From CAZUMW01 sp964621615 (GTDB lineage Bacteria > Desulfobacterota > WTBG01 > CAIYCZ01 > CAIRTM01): a DNA stretch of 64,000 nt. Position 1 is the first letter of the stretch. Each line of letters opens with the position of its first letter. The DNA is taken from contig CAZUMW010000024.1 of assembly GCA_964621615.1 (NCBI GenBank), forward strand, positions 1 through 64,000, in the 5' to 3' direction. Position numbers and translations under genes: made by a program. Of the stretch, positions 36,361 through 45,574 are shown one piece after another. A model generated the notes under the pieces. It did not search any database. It worked only from the letters and a program-made list of their open reading frames with translations, and was not told where the DNA came from.

Positions 36361-37444
36361 TTGTCTGGCTGTAGATATAGGCGCGGGCACCATGGATATT
36401 TTGTATTATGACTTTGAGACCCGCGAGCACTACAAAGCGGTTGTAAAGTCGCCGGCAGTGAGCTTTGTCGAGAAAATACGGGAAATACAGGGACCGCTTG
36501 TTATTTCCGGGAAAGAAATGGGAGGGGGAAAAATAAAGCGCATATTAGCAGAAAAAGCGCGGCAGTATCCGGTTATAATGACAAAAAAAGCAGCGGCGAC
36601 AATACATCATGATGAAAAAAAGGTTTCGGCTCTGGGAATAGATATTATAGAAGAAAAAGATGTTGAAAAATATATTTTATCTGACATGAATCATGTAAAA
36701 ACAGAAGATATAGATGTTCATCTGCTCAAATCAATAACAGACTCCTTCGGCGTTCCTTTCTCTTTTGATATTGTGGGGATATGTGCGCAGGACCACGGAT
36801 GGCCTCCAAAGGGTGAGTCTCATCTTGATTTCAGAAATCATATATTTTCAGAAGCGCTGCAGAAAACCAGCAAACCCGAACGTCTTTTATATAAGGAAGA
36901 TGAGGTTCCTGTCAGCTTAAACAGGCTTTCGTCGATAGCAGAAACCGCACGCTGCGTGCCGGCTGAAGAGGTGTATGTGATGGACAGCGGCATGGCTGCA
37001 ATTGCAGGTGGCTGCTGCGACAGTCATGTTCGGCAAAAGGAGGTTTTTACCGTTATCGATGTTGCTACGTCACATACACTTATAGCAGCTGTTGATAATG
37101 AAGAAATAGCAGCTTTTGTGGAATATCATACAAGAGATATAAGCGGGGAAATCATCACGGAAATGATCATACGAGTGGCGCAGGCAGAAGCACATCATGA
37201 CCAGATACTCAAACAGGGGGGACATGGTGCGTATATACACAAAAAGGCGGGTATTTCTGCAATACAAACAGTCGTTGTTACCGGCCCTAAACGACATATG
37301 GTTCTTAAGGAAAAAAAGGCTTCTTTTATAGAAGGCGCTCCGATGGGTGATACCATGATGACCGGAACCACTGGGATTATAGATTCGATCATGAAAAGAA
37401 AATATAATAAAAGCATAAAAAAACATTTAAATGGAATCATTTAA
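36353..37444 (+). CDS. DUF1786 family protein (ASKHA-like fold)
   Basis: 363 residues. VDIGAGTMDILYYDF (7-21) is an actin/sugar-kinase type phosphate loop and VIDVATSHTLIAAV looks like the second one. The family is DUF1786, sometimes labelled a putative pyruvate formate-lyase activating enzyme, but I see no radical-SAM CxxxCxxC motif supporting that. It is coupled to the zinc-ribbon gene before it and the HAD gene 11 bp after it. Confidence 0.8.
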   Translation: MSNCLAVDIGAGTMDILYYDFETREHYKAVVKSPAVSFVEKIREIQGPLVISGKEMGGGKIKRILAEKARQYPVIMTKKAAATIHHDEKKVSALGIDIIEEKDVEKYILSDMNHVKTEDIDVHLLKSITDSFGVPFSFDIVGICAQDHGWPPKGESHLDFRNHIFSEALQKTSKPERLLYKEDEVPVSLNRLSSIAETARCVPAEEVYVMDSGMAAIAGGCCDSHVRQKEVFTVIDVATSHTLIAAVDNEEIAAFVEYHTRDISGEIITEMIIRVAQAEAHHDQILKQGGHGAYIHKKAGISAIQTVVVTGPKRHMVLKEKKASFIEGAPMGDTMMTGTTGIIDSIMKRKYNKSIKKHLNGII

Positions 37445-37455
37445 ACAGAGGATAC

Positions 37456-37926
37456 ATGATACACATAGACATCCCGGGCCGGAAGGCGCTGGACATTGAG
37501 CATGTTGTAATGGATTACAATGGAACGCTTGCATGTGACGGCGGGCTGATTAAAAAGACAGGACCTCTTTTTAATCAGCTGTCACCGCATGTCAGGCTTC
37601 ACGTGATAACAGCGGACACATTCGGGATGGTTAAGGAGCATCTTTCTCCCTATGATATCCATCTGAACATAATAGAAAAAAGCAACCAGGATGAGCTCAA
37701 GCTCAGATACATACAGAATCTTGGTGCACAATCGTGCGTGGCGATAGGAAATGGTAAAAATGACCGGTTGATGGTTCGGGATGCCTGTCTGGGAATTGTT
37801 GTTATACAGCAGGAGGGTGCTGCGGTGGAAACCCTGCTGGCAGCGGATATAGTTATGAAGGATGTCTGTGAAGCGCTTGAGTGTTTAATGTCCCCGAAGC
37901 GGATTGCAGCAACGCTCCGGCTGTGA
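37456..37926 (+). CDS. HAD-like protein, soluble P-type ATPase type
   Basis: 156 residues. Motif I reads VVMDYNGTLACDG (DxNGT instead of DxDGT), motif II is HVITADTFG, and a C-terminal GNGKNDRLMVRDA corresponds to the acidic motif, as in the soluble P-type-ATPase-like HAD proteins (COG4087 group). The second Asp of motif I being Asn fits a P-type-ATPase-like rather than a hydrolase motif. Substrate unknown. It is the last gene of the zinc-ribbon - DUF1786 - HAD unit. Confidence 0.85.
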   Translation: MIHIDIPGRKALDIEHVVMDYNGTLACDGGLIKKTGPLFNQLSPHVRLHVITADTFGMVKEHLSPYDIHLNIIEKSNQDELKLRYIQNLGAQSCVAIGNGKNDRLMVRDACLGIVVIQQEGAAVETLLAADIVMKDVCEALECLMSPKRIAATLRL

Positions 37927-37951
37927 GTATTGATTTATCTGGTTTGTTTTG

Positions 37952-37988
37952 CTCGGGCGTACAAAGGTACGTGTGTACGCCGGGCGAG
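37952..37988. repeat. Imperfect inverted repeat between convergent genes
   Basis: CTCGGGCGTAC, a 12-base loop region, GTACGCCGGGCGAG. The stem is imperfect with a bulge and has no T-run. It lies between the HAD gene and the convergent multi-PAS gene and may help end transcription of either. Confidence 0.4.
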
Positions 37989-38020
37989 ACAGCTATCGGA
38001 AAGCCATGCGACGGGCGGCA

Positions 38021-41000
38021 TCATTTTTTTTCTGTATACTGTGCGGGAAGGTATATATAGAATGTTGTTCCCTTTCCAAACTCGGATTCGACAGTAACCA
38101 GACCACCGTGGTTTTTAATAATACTGTAGATAGTTGCAAGCCCGATACCGCTGCCCTTGCTTTTGCTTTTAAAATAGGGGTCAAAAATATGCTGAAGGTG
38201 TTCGTTTAGAATGCCGATGCTCTGGTCCTGAATAATTATTTTCACGTAGCGACCGTTTATAAGCGGAAGGTTGTCGCCGGGGCCAATGGTTTTGTTTTCA
38301 ACCGCTACATTTATTTTTCCTCCCTCCGGCATAGCATGCTCAGCATTGATAAACAGATTTATAAAAACCTGCTTTATTTGTGAAACATCCATTTCTGTCA
38401 GCCACGGATCTTCCGGAAAGCTGAGGCAGCTTTCTACCGGCGCGCCTTTCAGCGCGATTCCTGCAGCCTCTTTAAGCACCGGCTCTATTGAATCCACTTT
38501 TTTTTCGCCGTGGCTGCCGGAGGAGAACGTCATCAGCTGATCGGTCAGGTCCTTGGCTCTCAGGGTTTCTCGCTCCGCAAGCAGAAGCGGCTCATGTATT
38601 TTTTCATCAGGCATTACATATTGCTGTGCAATAGAAATATTTCCCAGAACGGTGGAGAGTATGGTTTTAAAGTCCTGCGCAACGCCGCCGGCAAGCGCAG
38701 CAATTGATTGGAGCCGCTGAGCTTTAAAAAACTCTTCTTCGAAACGCTTTCGCTCGCTTATATCAACGATAATGCCCCGCAGCCCGACAGTCTTTTTGCC
38801 GTGCATTACGGGAGACGTATAAACGGAAACAGGAAAAATTGTGCCATCTTTTCTAAGAGCGCTGTATTCATGACCTCCGAGGTGCTCACCCTCGAGTACT
38901 TTTTTCAGATTATCCCGGATTAGCAGGCGCTGCTCCGGCACAAACAGCTGCTCTGCGTAAAAAGGATTTAAAAAGTCTTTTTCAGTATATCCGAAAAAGT
39001 GAAGGGCAGTGCGATTGAAAAACGTAATCATCCCGTCCGGAGTCGTTTCAAAAATTGTCTGCGGAAGAGAGTCTGTAAGATCTTTAAAACGGCGCTGGCT
39101 TTGCTTTAAAGCATCAACTGCCCGGTTCCGTTCGGTGACATCCCGTATAATGGCTATATAGTAAATACCGGATCGGGTTTGCCAGGCGCTTATTGAAATT
39201 TCATCAGCAAATTCTTTTCCATCTTTTCGGCGGCCGGTTGCTTCGATTTTTTTTGTTTTGAATTTTTTAAAATCTTCTTTTTTAAATGTTAAAAATCCCG
39301 TTGCATCTTTTTTCCGGAACCTCTCGGGAACAAGAACAGAGGCGTTTTTCCCCAAAATTTCTTTTTCGGTGTATCCGAAAATATTTTCAGCTCCCGCATT
39401 CCAGAAAATTATAGCGCCGTGAGAATCAACAGCGATAATCGCTTCAGGTGCGCTGGTGGCCAGGGCTCTGAATTTTTCTTCGCTTTCCCGCAGCTGTTCC
39501 TCTGCCTGCTTACTCTCGGTTATATCCCGGACAGCGGTAACCGTTCCGGTAATGTTTCCGTCCGCATCTTTTAATACTGATGCTCGCAAATCGACGGGGC
39601 AGGATGCGCCGTCTTTTTTTGCCCACACCGATTCAAAGGTATCTACCATTCCCATTTCAAAAAGGCGTTTCTGCATCTGTTTTACAGAAACGAGGTATGA
39701 CGAGTTTTTTATAGAAACGGGAACCAGCTCTGACATATGCTTTCCCTTTAGCTCCTGCTCTGAAAAGCCGAGGATTTCTTCCACAGCGTTGTTTATTCTG
39801 ATTATGAGTCCCCGGCTATCTGTTACAATAATGCCGTCGCCGATTGTTTTAAAAATGTTTTCAAGAAATTCTTTGGAAGACTGTATTTTTTTCTCATACA
39901 GCTTTCTGGTGGTTATGTCTCGCACAACGGCACAGAAAAACTGATTGTTACCGATCGTGCTTGATGAAATAGCAATTTCTGCAGGAAAGACGGTCCCGTT
40001 TTTGCGCAGGCCGTAGGATTCAATGGTCATTCCCGTATCGGTGTGCTTTTTGGAGTAATCATCATAGTGATTAAACAGATTTTTATGGTAATGCCGGTAT
40101 TGTTCGGGAACGATTATTTCAAGAGACCTGCCGACTATTTCGTTTTCCGAATATCCATAAATTTCCTGTGCGCTGGTATTCCAGAAGACAATGGTGCCCA
40201 TGCCGTCGACCAGAATGACGGCATCGGTAGCAGAAAGGGCCAGCACCCGGAAGCGCTCCTCGCTCTCCCGCAAGGCATCCTCGGCTTGTTTTTTCTCTGT
40301 TACGTCCCTGATAACGGCTGTTGCAAACGCAGCGCCATCCTGTTCCCACTTGGACAGAGACAGTTCTGCGAAAAACGGCGTCCTGTCTTTTTTAATACAT
40401 GTGATTTCTATTGTGCTGTCGATGGCCTGTGATGTGTTGACGGCGAAAAGCTGTTCCATGGCTGTTTTATCTTTTTTTCGCTTTTCGGGAGGAAGCAGCT
40501 TTTGAACGGGGCTGCCGATCATGTCAGCCCTGTCGTAGCCGAACATTCTCAGCGAGGCATTGTTGCAGAAAATTATGTGCCCGCTGCTGTTGATTGAAAT
40601 TATGGCATCGAAAACGCTTTCCGCCAGGGATTTATAGCGCTCCTCATTTTGCTTTCGCTCCTGCTCACGGATGCTTCGCTGTGTAATATCACGAACGATA
40701 CCCACGGTACCGCTCTGGGTACCGCTGTAATCGTACAGCACGGAATACGTCGCCTCAACCGGAAGAACCGTCCCGTTTTTGTGAAGATAGTACAGCGTAT
40801 ACGTTATGGAATTTTTTTCAAAAAGCTCATTTGCTTTTTGAAGCTGAGTTTGAATATAGGCTTCGTCAATGATAATTTCATATCCCGTTGAAGAGCGGTA
40901 GGTGCCGGAAAGAGGTGTTAAGACAAAAAGATGTTTTCCTGTCAGCTCTTCCTGCGCATATCCGAGAATTTTCGCGAAAACGTCGTTCACCATCACGATA

Positions 41001-41488
41001 TAGCCGTTTGCATTATGAATGATGATGCCGTCGCCGGAATTGTCGAGCAGTGTCTTGAGCGTGTGGGCCGCTTCATGGAGATGCCGGGATACGGTGGTGC
41101 TTTCTGAGCGCAGGTCTTCTGCAGCGCCGTGCGCTTCGGTAACGGTGCCGCGGGAGTTTTTTTCCAGGGATACTGTAATGCGGACAGGAATGCGCGTTCG
41201 CTGCTTATCATAAAGCTCCATGTCTACCGGAGCTTCTGTACACCTGCGCAGAAAGTGCATGGAGAGATCTGTTTTCAGCCCGAGAGCAGTTTTTTCTTTA
41301 TGGAGAATGGATATGAACTGTTTGCCGAGCAGCTCGCCGTCTTTAAAGCCGAGAAGTTGATTAAACTGCGGCGATGTGTGCGTAAAGCACCCGTTGTCGT
41401 CGACAGTAAACTGTGCAGCAGGTATCCTGTCTCTGGGGTTGTCTTTTTGTTCGGTGTCGGATCTTTGCCGGTTCATTGAAAAAAACAT
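38021..41488 (-). CDS. Seven-PAS histidine-kinase homologue lacking the phospho-acceptor His
   Basis: 1,155 residues, soluble. Seven PAS domains lie at about 22-128, 145-272, 288-400, 414-530, 546-662, 676-790 and 804-915, most followed by a PAC strand (VVRDITTRK, AVRDITESK). The kinase core covers about 925-1150. Its H-box reads ALAGGVAQDFKTIL: the usual His is Gln938 (codon CAG) and NN is KT. The G1 box reads QDQSIGI instead of DxGxGI, while the N-box (LFINAEHAM) and GSGIGLATIY remain. It is probably unable to autophosphorylate and may act as a sensor partner of another kinase. Start: ATG 41488 or 41476; neither has a strong ribosome site. Confidence 0.93.
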   Translation of the reverse strand: MFFSMNRQRSDTEQKDNPRDRIPAAQFTVDDNGCFTHTSPQFNQLLGFKDGELLGKQFISILHKEKTALGLKTDLSMHFLRRCTEAPVDMELYDKQRTRIPVRITVSLEKNSRGTVTEAHGAAEDLRSESTTVSRHLHEAAHTLKTLLDNSGDGIIIHNANGYIVMVNDVFAKILGYAQEELTGKHLFVLTPLSGTYRSSTGYEIIIDEAYIQTQLQKANELFEKNSITYTLYYLHKNGTVLPVEATYSVLYDYSGTQSGTVGIVRDITQRSIREQERKQNEERYKSLAESVFDAIISINSSGHIIFCNNASLRMFGYDRADMIGSPVQKLLPPEKRKKDKTAMEQLFAVNTSQAIDSTIEITCIKKDRTPFFAELSLSKWEQDGAAFATAVIRDVTEKKQAEDALRESEERFRVLALSATDAVILVDGMGTIVFWNTSAQEIYGYSENEIVGRSLEIIVPEQYRHYHKNLFNHYDDYSKKHTDTGMTIESYGLRKNGTVFPAEIAISSSTIGNNQFFCAVVRDITTRKLYEKKIQSSKEFLENIFKTIGDGIIVTDSRGLIIRINNAVEEILGFSEQELKGKHMSELVPVSIKNSSYLVSVKQMQKRLFEMGMVDTFESVWAKKDGASCPVDLRASVLKDADGNITGTVTAVRDITESKQAEEQLRESEEKFRALATSAPEAIIAVDSHGAIIFWNAGAENIFGYTEKEILGKNASVLVPERFRKKDATGFLTFKKEDFKKFKTKKIEATGRRKDGKEFADEISISAWQTRSGIYYIAIIRDVTERNRAVDALKQSQRRFKDLTDSLPQTIFETTPDGMITFFNRTALHFFGYTEKDFLNPFYAEQLFVPEQRLLIRDNLKKVLEGEHLGGHEYSALRKDGTIFPVSVYTSPVMHGKKTVGLRGIIVDISERKRFEEEFFKAQRLQSIAALAGGVAQDFKTILSTVLGNISIAQQYVMPDEKIHEPLLLAERETLRAKDLTDQLMTFSSGSHGEKKVDSIEPVLKEAAGIALKGAPVESCLSFPEDPWLTEMDVSQIKQVFINLFINAEHAMPEGGKINVAVENKTIGPGDNLPLINGRYVKIIIQDQSIGILNEHLQHIFDPYFKSKSKGSGIGLATIYSIIKNHGGLVTVESEFGKGTTFYIYLPAQYTEKK

Positions 41489-41553
41489 GACGGGTTAAAA
41501 TGCACTTTAGTGTTCTCTCATATTTTCCAGTATACCGCAACTGGTATTACAGG

Positions 41554-41585
41554 AAAAGAGCGCGCGGGACAGTTCGCTCTTTTTT
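41554..41585 (+). terminator. Terminator-like hairpin before the carbonic anhydrase gene
   Basis: AAAAGAGCG, 12-base loop, CGCTCTTTTTT. On the plus strand there is no gene ending just before it, so it could be an attenuator, or it could shield the carbonic anhydrase gene from upstream transcription. It lies in the 170-bp divergent gap. Confidence 0.45.
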
Positions 41586-41658
41586 CTTGATATATATAGC
41601 ATTTATCGGTAATTTTTAAGATTTGTCCACATAATTATCAATACGGGAGAACAGGCCA

Positions 41659-42276
41659 ATGATTCACAAAAATGTTGTTACCGAATTTTCACCGCACGCA
41701 GCATCACCTGATATCGACGAATCCGCCTTTGTGCATCCTCTTGCGGCAGTAATCGGACATGCCATAATCGGCAAACATGTCATGGTTTCTCCTTTTGCAT
41801 CTGTGCGGGGGGATGAGGGCCAGCCGCTTTTTGTCGGCGAAGAATCAAACGTTCAGGACGGGGTAATTATTCATGCACTGGAAACCGAACATAAGGGACA
41901 CAGCATCCCGGAGAATATAATTACTGTTGGAGGAAAAACATATGCGGTGTATGTCGGCAGCAGGGTTTCGCTAGCCCATCAGGTACAAATTCACGGACCG
42001 GCTTTTGTGGATGATGATACGTTTGTCGGAATGAAATCGCTTGTTTTTAAATCGCGCATCGGAAAGCACTGCGTCATCGAGCCCGGCTGTATCCTTATGG
42101 GTGTCCGGGTAAGCGATGGCTGTTATGTGCCGGCGGGAACTGTTGTGAAAGCTCAGCAGGATGCCGATACGCTGCCGCGCATCAGCGAAAGCTATCCGCT
42201 GAAAGATTTAAACCGGGGCGTCGTTTCAGTTAATACGGCACTGGCTGCAGGATACCTGAAAGAGACTTTGTCATAA
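41659..42276 (+). CDS. Gamma-class carbonic anhydrase
   Basis: 205 residues with left-handed beta-helix hexapeptide repeats (VIGHAIIGKHVMVSPFASV). All catalytic and zinc positions of Methanosarcina Cam align with the same spacing: R50, D52, E53, Q66, H72, H107, H112, and E75 at the proton-shuttle place. It is therefore likely an active carbonic anhydrase (CO2 + H2O to HCO3-), Zn or Fe dependent. CGGGAGAACAGGCCA precedes the ATG. It is followed by a terminator and then the convergent OFA transporter. Confidence 0.92.
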   Translation: MIHKNVVTEFSPHAASPDIDESAFVHPLAAVIGHAIIGKHVMVSPFASVRGDEGQPLFVGEESNVQDGVIIHALETEHKGHSIPENIITVGGKTYAVYVGSRVSLAHQVQIHGPAFVDDDTFVGMKSLVFKSRIGKHCVIEPGCILMGVRVSDGCYVPAGTVVKAQQDADTLPRISESYPLKDLNRGVVSVNTALAAGYLKETLS

Positions 42277-42288
42277 AACAGAACAGTT

Positions 42289-42327
42289 GCAAAAAAGGCA
42301 CTGTTTGATCGACAGTGCCTTTTTTGC
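42289..42327. terminator. Bidirectional terminator between carbonic anhydrase and OFA genes
   Basis: GCAAAAAAGGCACTGT, loop TTGATCG, ACAGTGCCTTTTTTGC. It is a perfect stem with A- and T-runs that would serve both convergent genes. Confidence 0.93.
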
Positions 42328-42351
42328 GTTCATGTGTAGGATAAAATTATA

Positions 42352-43692
42352 TTATGCTTTTCGCGGGGGCTTGGCAACAAGAGTGATCAAGGCCCCGACA
42401 AGGCAGACAACACCTGCTATGATAAAAGGGGTCATCCAGGCGCTCGGATCTGTTGCTCCCTGTGCATTTGTTTTGTAAAATCCGGCGATTTTCGGCCCGG
42501 CCAGACCTGCGACACCATAGGCAAGAAATACGATGCCGTAATTTTTCCCAACCGTTTTAGTGCCGAAAAAGTCAGCGGTAATTGAGGGGAAGAGCGCGAA
42601 GTTTCCGCCGAAATTAAACCCGATAATTGATGCGCCGATAATCAGCCCGGCAGGGGAGGCGCCCAGCTTGTAGAACACCAGCATGATTATTCCCTGAAAC
42701 AGGCACATCAGGAAAATGGCCACCTTACGGCCGATTTTGTCTGAAACGGTTCCCCAGATTATTCTTCCGAGACCGTTCATAATGGCATACAGGGCCATTG
42801 CAGTGCCCGCGGTAGCGCTGGCGGTTTTCACCGCTGATTCAAAGCCGGCTGTCGAGGCATCCAGAGAACCCAGCTCAGTGTACGTTAACGCATCAATACC
42901 AAACAGCTTGATACAGTAAATAACCATAAGGCCGGCCAGTGCGGAGAACAGAAACACACAGAAAATCATATAGTACTGCGGCGTGCGCAGCATTTCGCCC
43001 GATTCGAAATCAACCGTTCCATTTGTTGCTGCCCCGCCGTTAGCAACTTCAGGAGGGGTATAGCCTTCGGGAAGCCAGCCCTCGGGCGGATCTTTCATTA
43101 CAATGCTTCCGGCGATAACCAGAACAGCGAAAATAATACCATACAGCAGAAATACGCTTTTGACGCCGTCGAGGCCGGCAATGCTCAGATTATTCAACAG
43201 CCCGCCGCCCCAGCTGCCGGCCCACTTGACCCAGATCGTGGCGCCGAACCCGAAGCCGGCGACCGCCAGGCCGTTTACCATTCCCTTTTTATCCGGAAAC
43301 CATTTCACGCCCACTGCGATCGGCACAACGTAGGCCATGCCTATTCCTGCGCCGCCGATAACACCGATGCATATAAGCTGTGCAATATAGGAGTTGCCCA
43401 GAAGGCCGCCCAGAACATAGCCGAGCCCCAGCGTAATTCCGCCGAAAATAGTGAGCTTTTGGGGTCCCATGGTATTGAGCTTCCGGCCGGAAACGACCAT
43501 TACCACAGCAAAGACAAACAGGCCCACAGAGAAAATATTTGCAGCCTGGTTTGCGGTGAATTGATACACGCCTGACGGGTCGGTAAGCTTCGGAGTAAAA
43601 ACCGACCAGGCATATATTGCGCCCAGACACAGCTGAATGACAACAGCCCCTACAACAACAAACCATCTGTTCATAACTTTTTCATCCGACAT
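42352..43692 (-). CDS. OFA-family MFS transporter (oxalate/formate antiporter-like)
   Basis: 446 residues with 12 membrane helices. Family signs are the first helix VGAVVIQLCLGAIYAWSVFT, GGAGIGMAYVVPIAVGVKWF (then PDKKGMVNGLAVAGFG) and the central loop PPEGWLPEGYTPP. Members exchange oxalate for formate or carry other small monocarboxylates. The Arg/Lys-dependent substrate choice cannot be read here. AAAGGAGG lies 12 bases before the ATG. Acetate (SatP) and carbonic anhydrase genes are nearby. Confidence 0.93.
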   Translation of the reverse strand: MSDEKVMNRWFVVVGAVVIQLCLGAIYAWSVFTPKLTDPSGVYQFTANQAANIFSVGLFVFAVVMVVSGRKLNTMGPQKLTIFGGITLGLGYVLGGLLGNSYIAQLICIGVIGGAGIGMAYVVPIAVGVKWFPDKKGMVNGLAVAGFGFGATIWVKWAGSWGGGLLNNLSIAGLDGVKSVFLLYGIIFAVLVIAGSIVMKDPPEGWLPEGYTPPEVANGGAATNGTVDFESGEMLRTPQYYMIFCVFLFSALAGLMVIYCIKLFGIDALTYTELGSLDASTAGFESAVKTASATAGTAMALYAIMNGLGRIIWGTVSDKIGRKVAIFLMCLFQGIIMLVFYKLGASPAGLIIGASIIGFNFGGNFALFPSITADFFGTKTVGKNYGIVFLAYGVAGLAGPKIAGFYKTNAQGATDPSAWMTPFIIAGVVCLVGALITLVAKPPRKA

Positions 43693-43998
43693 TCTTCACG
43701 AGCCTCCTTTTCGTTAATTACTGAGAGTTTCTGATTATTACAGCCTGAAATTAGAACCAAACCTTATACCATAAAAATGCAGAAAAATTCAATAAAAATT
43801 TAATAAGCCTTGATTTTTTTCGAAAAGAATACAGAGTCGGGCATGCATATGCTCAGGTACGGTCATGATGCACGTTTTTTAGTGGTTTTTCTTACAAGAG
43901 GCGGCTGCGCGGGGCAGATAATATCATTTATCCATTGACCGGGCCTGGTGAATGCTTATAATTAAAACAAAACACCCAAGAAAGAAGGCACGGCAGCA
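43693..43998. promoter_or_regulatory. Divergent region with sigma-70 promoter for hsp20
   Basis: 306 bp. TTGACC (43935-43940), a 16-base spacer and TATAAT (43957-43962) form a near-consensus promoter 36 bp before hsp20. I see no CIRCE-type inverted repeat. The OFA gene is transcribed away on the other strand. No other gene is visible. Confidence 0.6.
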
Positions 43999-44418
43999 AT
44001 GGCGCAGTCTCTTTTAAAAACAAAAAAGCCGTTTGAGCTTCTCCGGCACTGGGATGAGTATGTCTCAAGCATAACCAGTTACTTTTTTTCTGAAGAGCAG
44101 GATGAAGACGAATGGGAACCCTGTGTGGATATTTCCGAACAGGATAACAATTATTTGCTTAAGGCTGATTTGCCCGGTGTTCGGGAAGAAGATATACAGA
44201 TAAACTATAACAACGGCTGCCTTACGATCGCCGGAAAGCGGCTTGTTGAAAAAACCTCTCCCAATGAGCGCAGCTGTGTTACTGAGCGATACCACGGAAG
44301 CTTTAAGCGGGTATTCAAGTTTCCCCGCACCATAGCTGCACATGAAATAACGGGAGAATATAAAGACGGTATTTTACATCTGGTGATACCGGTTAGCGAT
44401 GCAGCGGAACAGAAATGA
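43999..44418 (+). CDS. Small heat shock protein, Hsp20/alpha-crystallin family
   Basis: 139 residues. The alpha-crystallin domain runs from about 40 to 133: EPCVDISEQDNNYLLKADLP, then GVREEDIQI, LTIAGKR, SFKRVFKFP, GEYKDGILHLVIP. The C-terminal IxI-type contact is HLVIPV. It is an ATP-independent holdase. The promoter just upstream is standard sigma-70. A poor terminator-like stem follows. Confidence 0.96.
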   Translation: MAQSLLKTKKPFELLRHWDEYVSSITSYFFSEEQDEDEWEPCVDISEQDNNYLLKADLPGVREEDIQINYNNGCLTIAGKRLVEKTSPNERSCVTERYHGSFKRVFKFPRTIAAHEITGEYKDGILHLVIPVSDAAEQK

Positions 44419-44477
44419 GAAAGCGGCCGTGCAGTAGATCCTGATTTTTCAGTATCATGTTAAAAATATATCACGTG

Positions 44478-44523
44478 AAAAAAAGGAAGGGGTGCGTACT
44501 AACAAGCGGCCCTTTCTTTTTTT
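44478..44523 (+). terminator. Terminator-like stem between hsp20 and satP
   Basis: AAAAAAAGGAAGGGG, long loop, CCCTTTCTTTTTTT. The stem has one mismatch and an unusually long loop but ends in a long T-run. It lies 60 bp after hsp20 and 50 bp before satP. Confidence 0.55.
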
Positions 44524-44574
44524 GTTATCCCGGCACGGCTCTACAAACAAAAATCTTAACAAAGGAGCGCATGT

Positions 44575-45186
44575 ATGGCGGATGAAAAAAGAGATCTCAT
44601 GTCGTACGGAGTTACAGAAATTGCAGACACGACGGCAAACCCTGCACCCCTGGGCCTTATGGCCTTTGGTATGACAACCGTTTTGTTAAATCTTCATAAT
44701 GCAGGTTTTTTTCAGCTTGGCGCCATGATTCTTGCTATGGGGATATTCTATGGAGGCTGCGCTCAGATTGTTGCAGGAATTATGGAGTGGAAAAAAAACA
44801 ATACGTTTGGAACAACGGCGTTTGCTTCATACGGGTTTTTCTGGCTTACCCTTGTGGGCCTCCTTGTAATGCCCAAATTGAATATGGGAAGCGCTCCGGA
44901 AACAAAGGCAATGATCGCATATCTTATTATGTGGGGCTGTTTTACCAGCGGAATGTTTATAGCCACCCTCAGATTAAACAGAGCGCTGCAAGTAGTATTT
45001 GCAACACTTGCAATACTGTTTTTTCTGCTGGCATTAGGTGATATAACCGGAAGCGCAGCTATAAAAACCTTTACCGGGTATGAAGGAATTTTTTGCGGGC
45101 TTACGGCAATTTACGCTGCGTTCGCCCAGATACTGAATGAGGCCTATGGCAAAACGGTTTTACCCCTCGGGCCGGTGAAAAAGTGA
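44575..45186 (+). CDS. Acetate uptake transporter, SatP/GPR1-FUN34-YaaH family
   Basis: 203 residues with six membrane helices. The family signature NPAPLGLMAFGMTT follows a short cytoplasmic tail, with GGCAQIVAGIMEWKKNNTFG and NEAYGK later. The family takes up acetate or succinate with H+. CAAAGGAGCGCATGT precedes the ATG. It is followed by a strong terminator. Confidence 0.95.
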   Translation: MADEKRDLMSYGVTEIADTTANPAPLGLMAFGMTTVLLNLHNAGFFQLGAMILAMGIFYGGCAQIVAGIMEWKKNNTFGTTAFASYGFFWLTLVGLLVMPKLNMGSAPETKAMIAYLIMWGCFTSGMFIATLRLNRALQVVFATLAILFFLLALGDITGSAAIKTFTGYEGIFCGLTAIYAAFAQILNEAYGKTVLPLGPVKK

Positions 45187-45264
45187 TTCGCTCCCGAACG
45201 AACACGCGGCAGCGCGATTCGGCACGGAGCCGCGTATAAATGTAGCCCCTTCCCGCGAGCTCAA

Positions 45265-45298
45265 CAAAAAAACCCCGCTTGAACAGCGGGGTTTTTTT
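45265..45298. terminator. Strong intrinsic terminator after satP
   Basis: AAAAAAACCCCGCT, loop TGAAC, AGCGGGGTTTTTTT. It is bidirectional, so it also ends tRNA-Lys transcription coming from the other side. Confidence 0.92.
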
Positions 45299-45351
45299 CA
45301 GGCACAAAAAAAAGCACTCACCGATCACGCCGCGTGCCTTAAAAACCGTGA

Positions 45352-45424
<73 letters not shown>

Positions 45425-45574
45425 GTTTGATGGTGCAGGCAATTCAATATTCATATCATAGTGGCATTAAATAATCAATTTTTTTCAGTTGATCAAACAG
45501 ATACTCATCGCAGCACGCAGCGGGGTGTCGCGGAGAACAGACGTGATTGTTAATTTTTTGCCGGACACCGTGCA

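Noticed and set aside
41622..41630. Single DnaA-box-like TTGTCCACA
   Set aside because: One isolated site with one mismatch, not clustered, in a divergent promoter region; insufficient for an origin call.
44467..44482. Second parS-like sequence (TATATCACGTGAAAAA)
   Set aside because: It keeps the TCACGTGA core but has three mismatches to consensus and lies beside a terminator-like stem.
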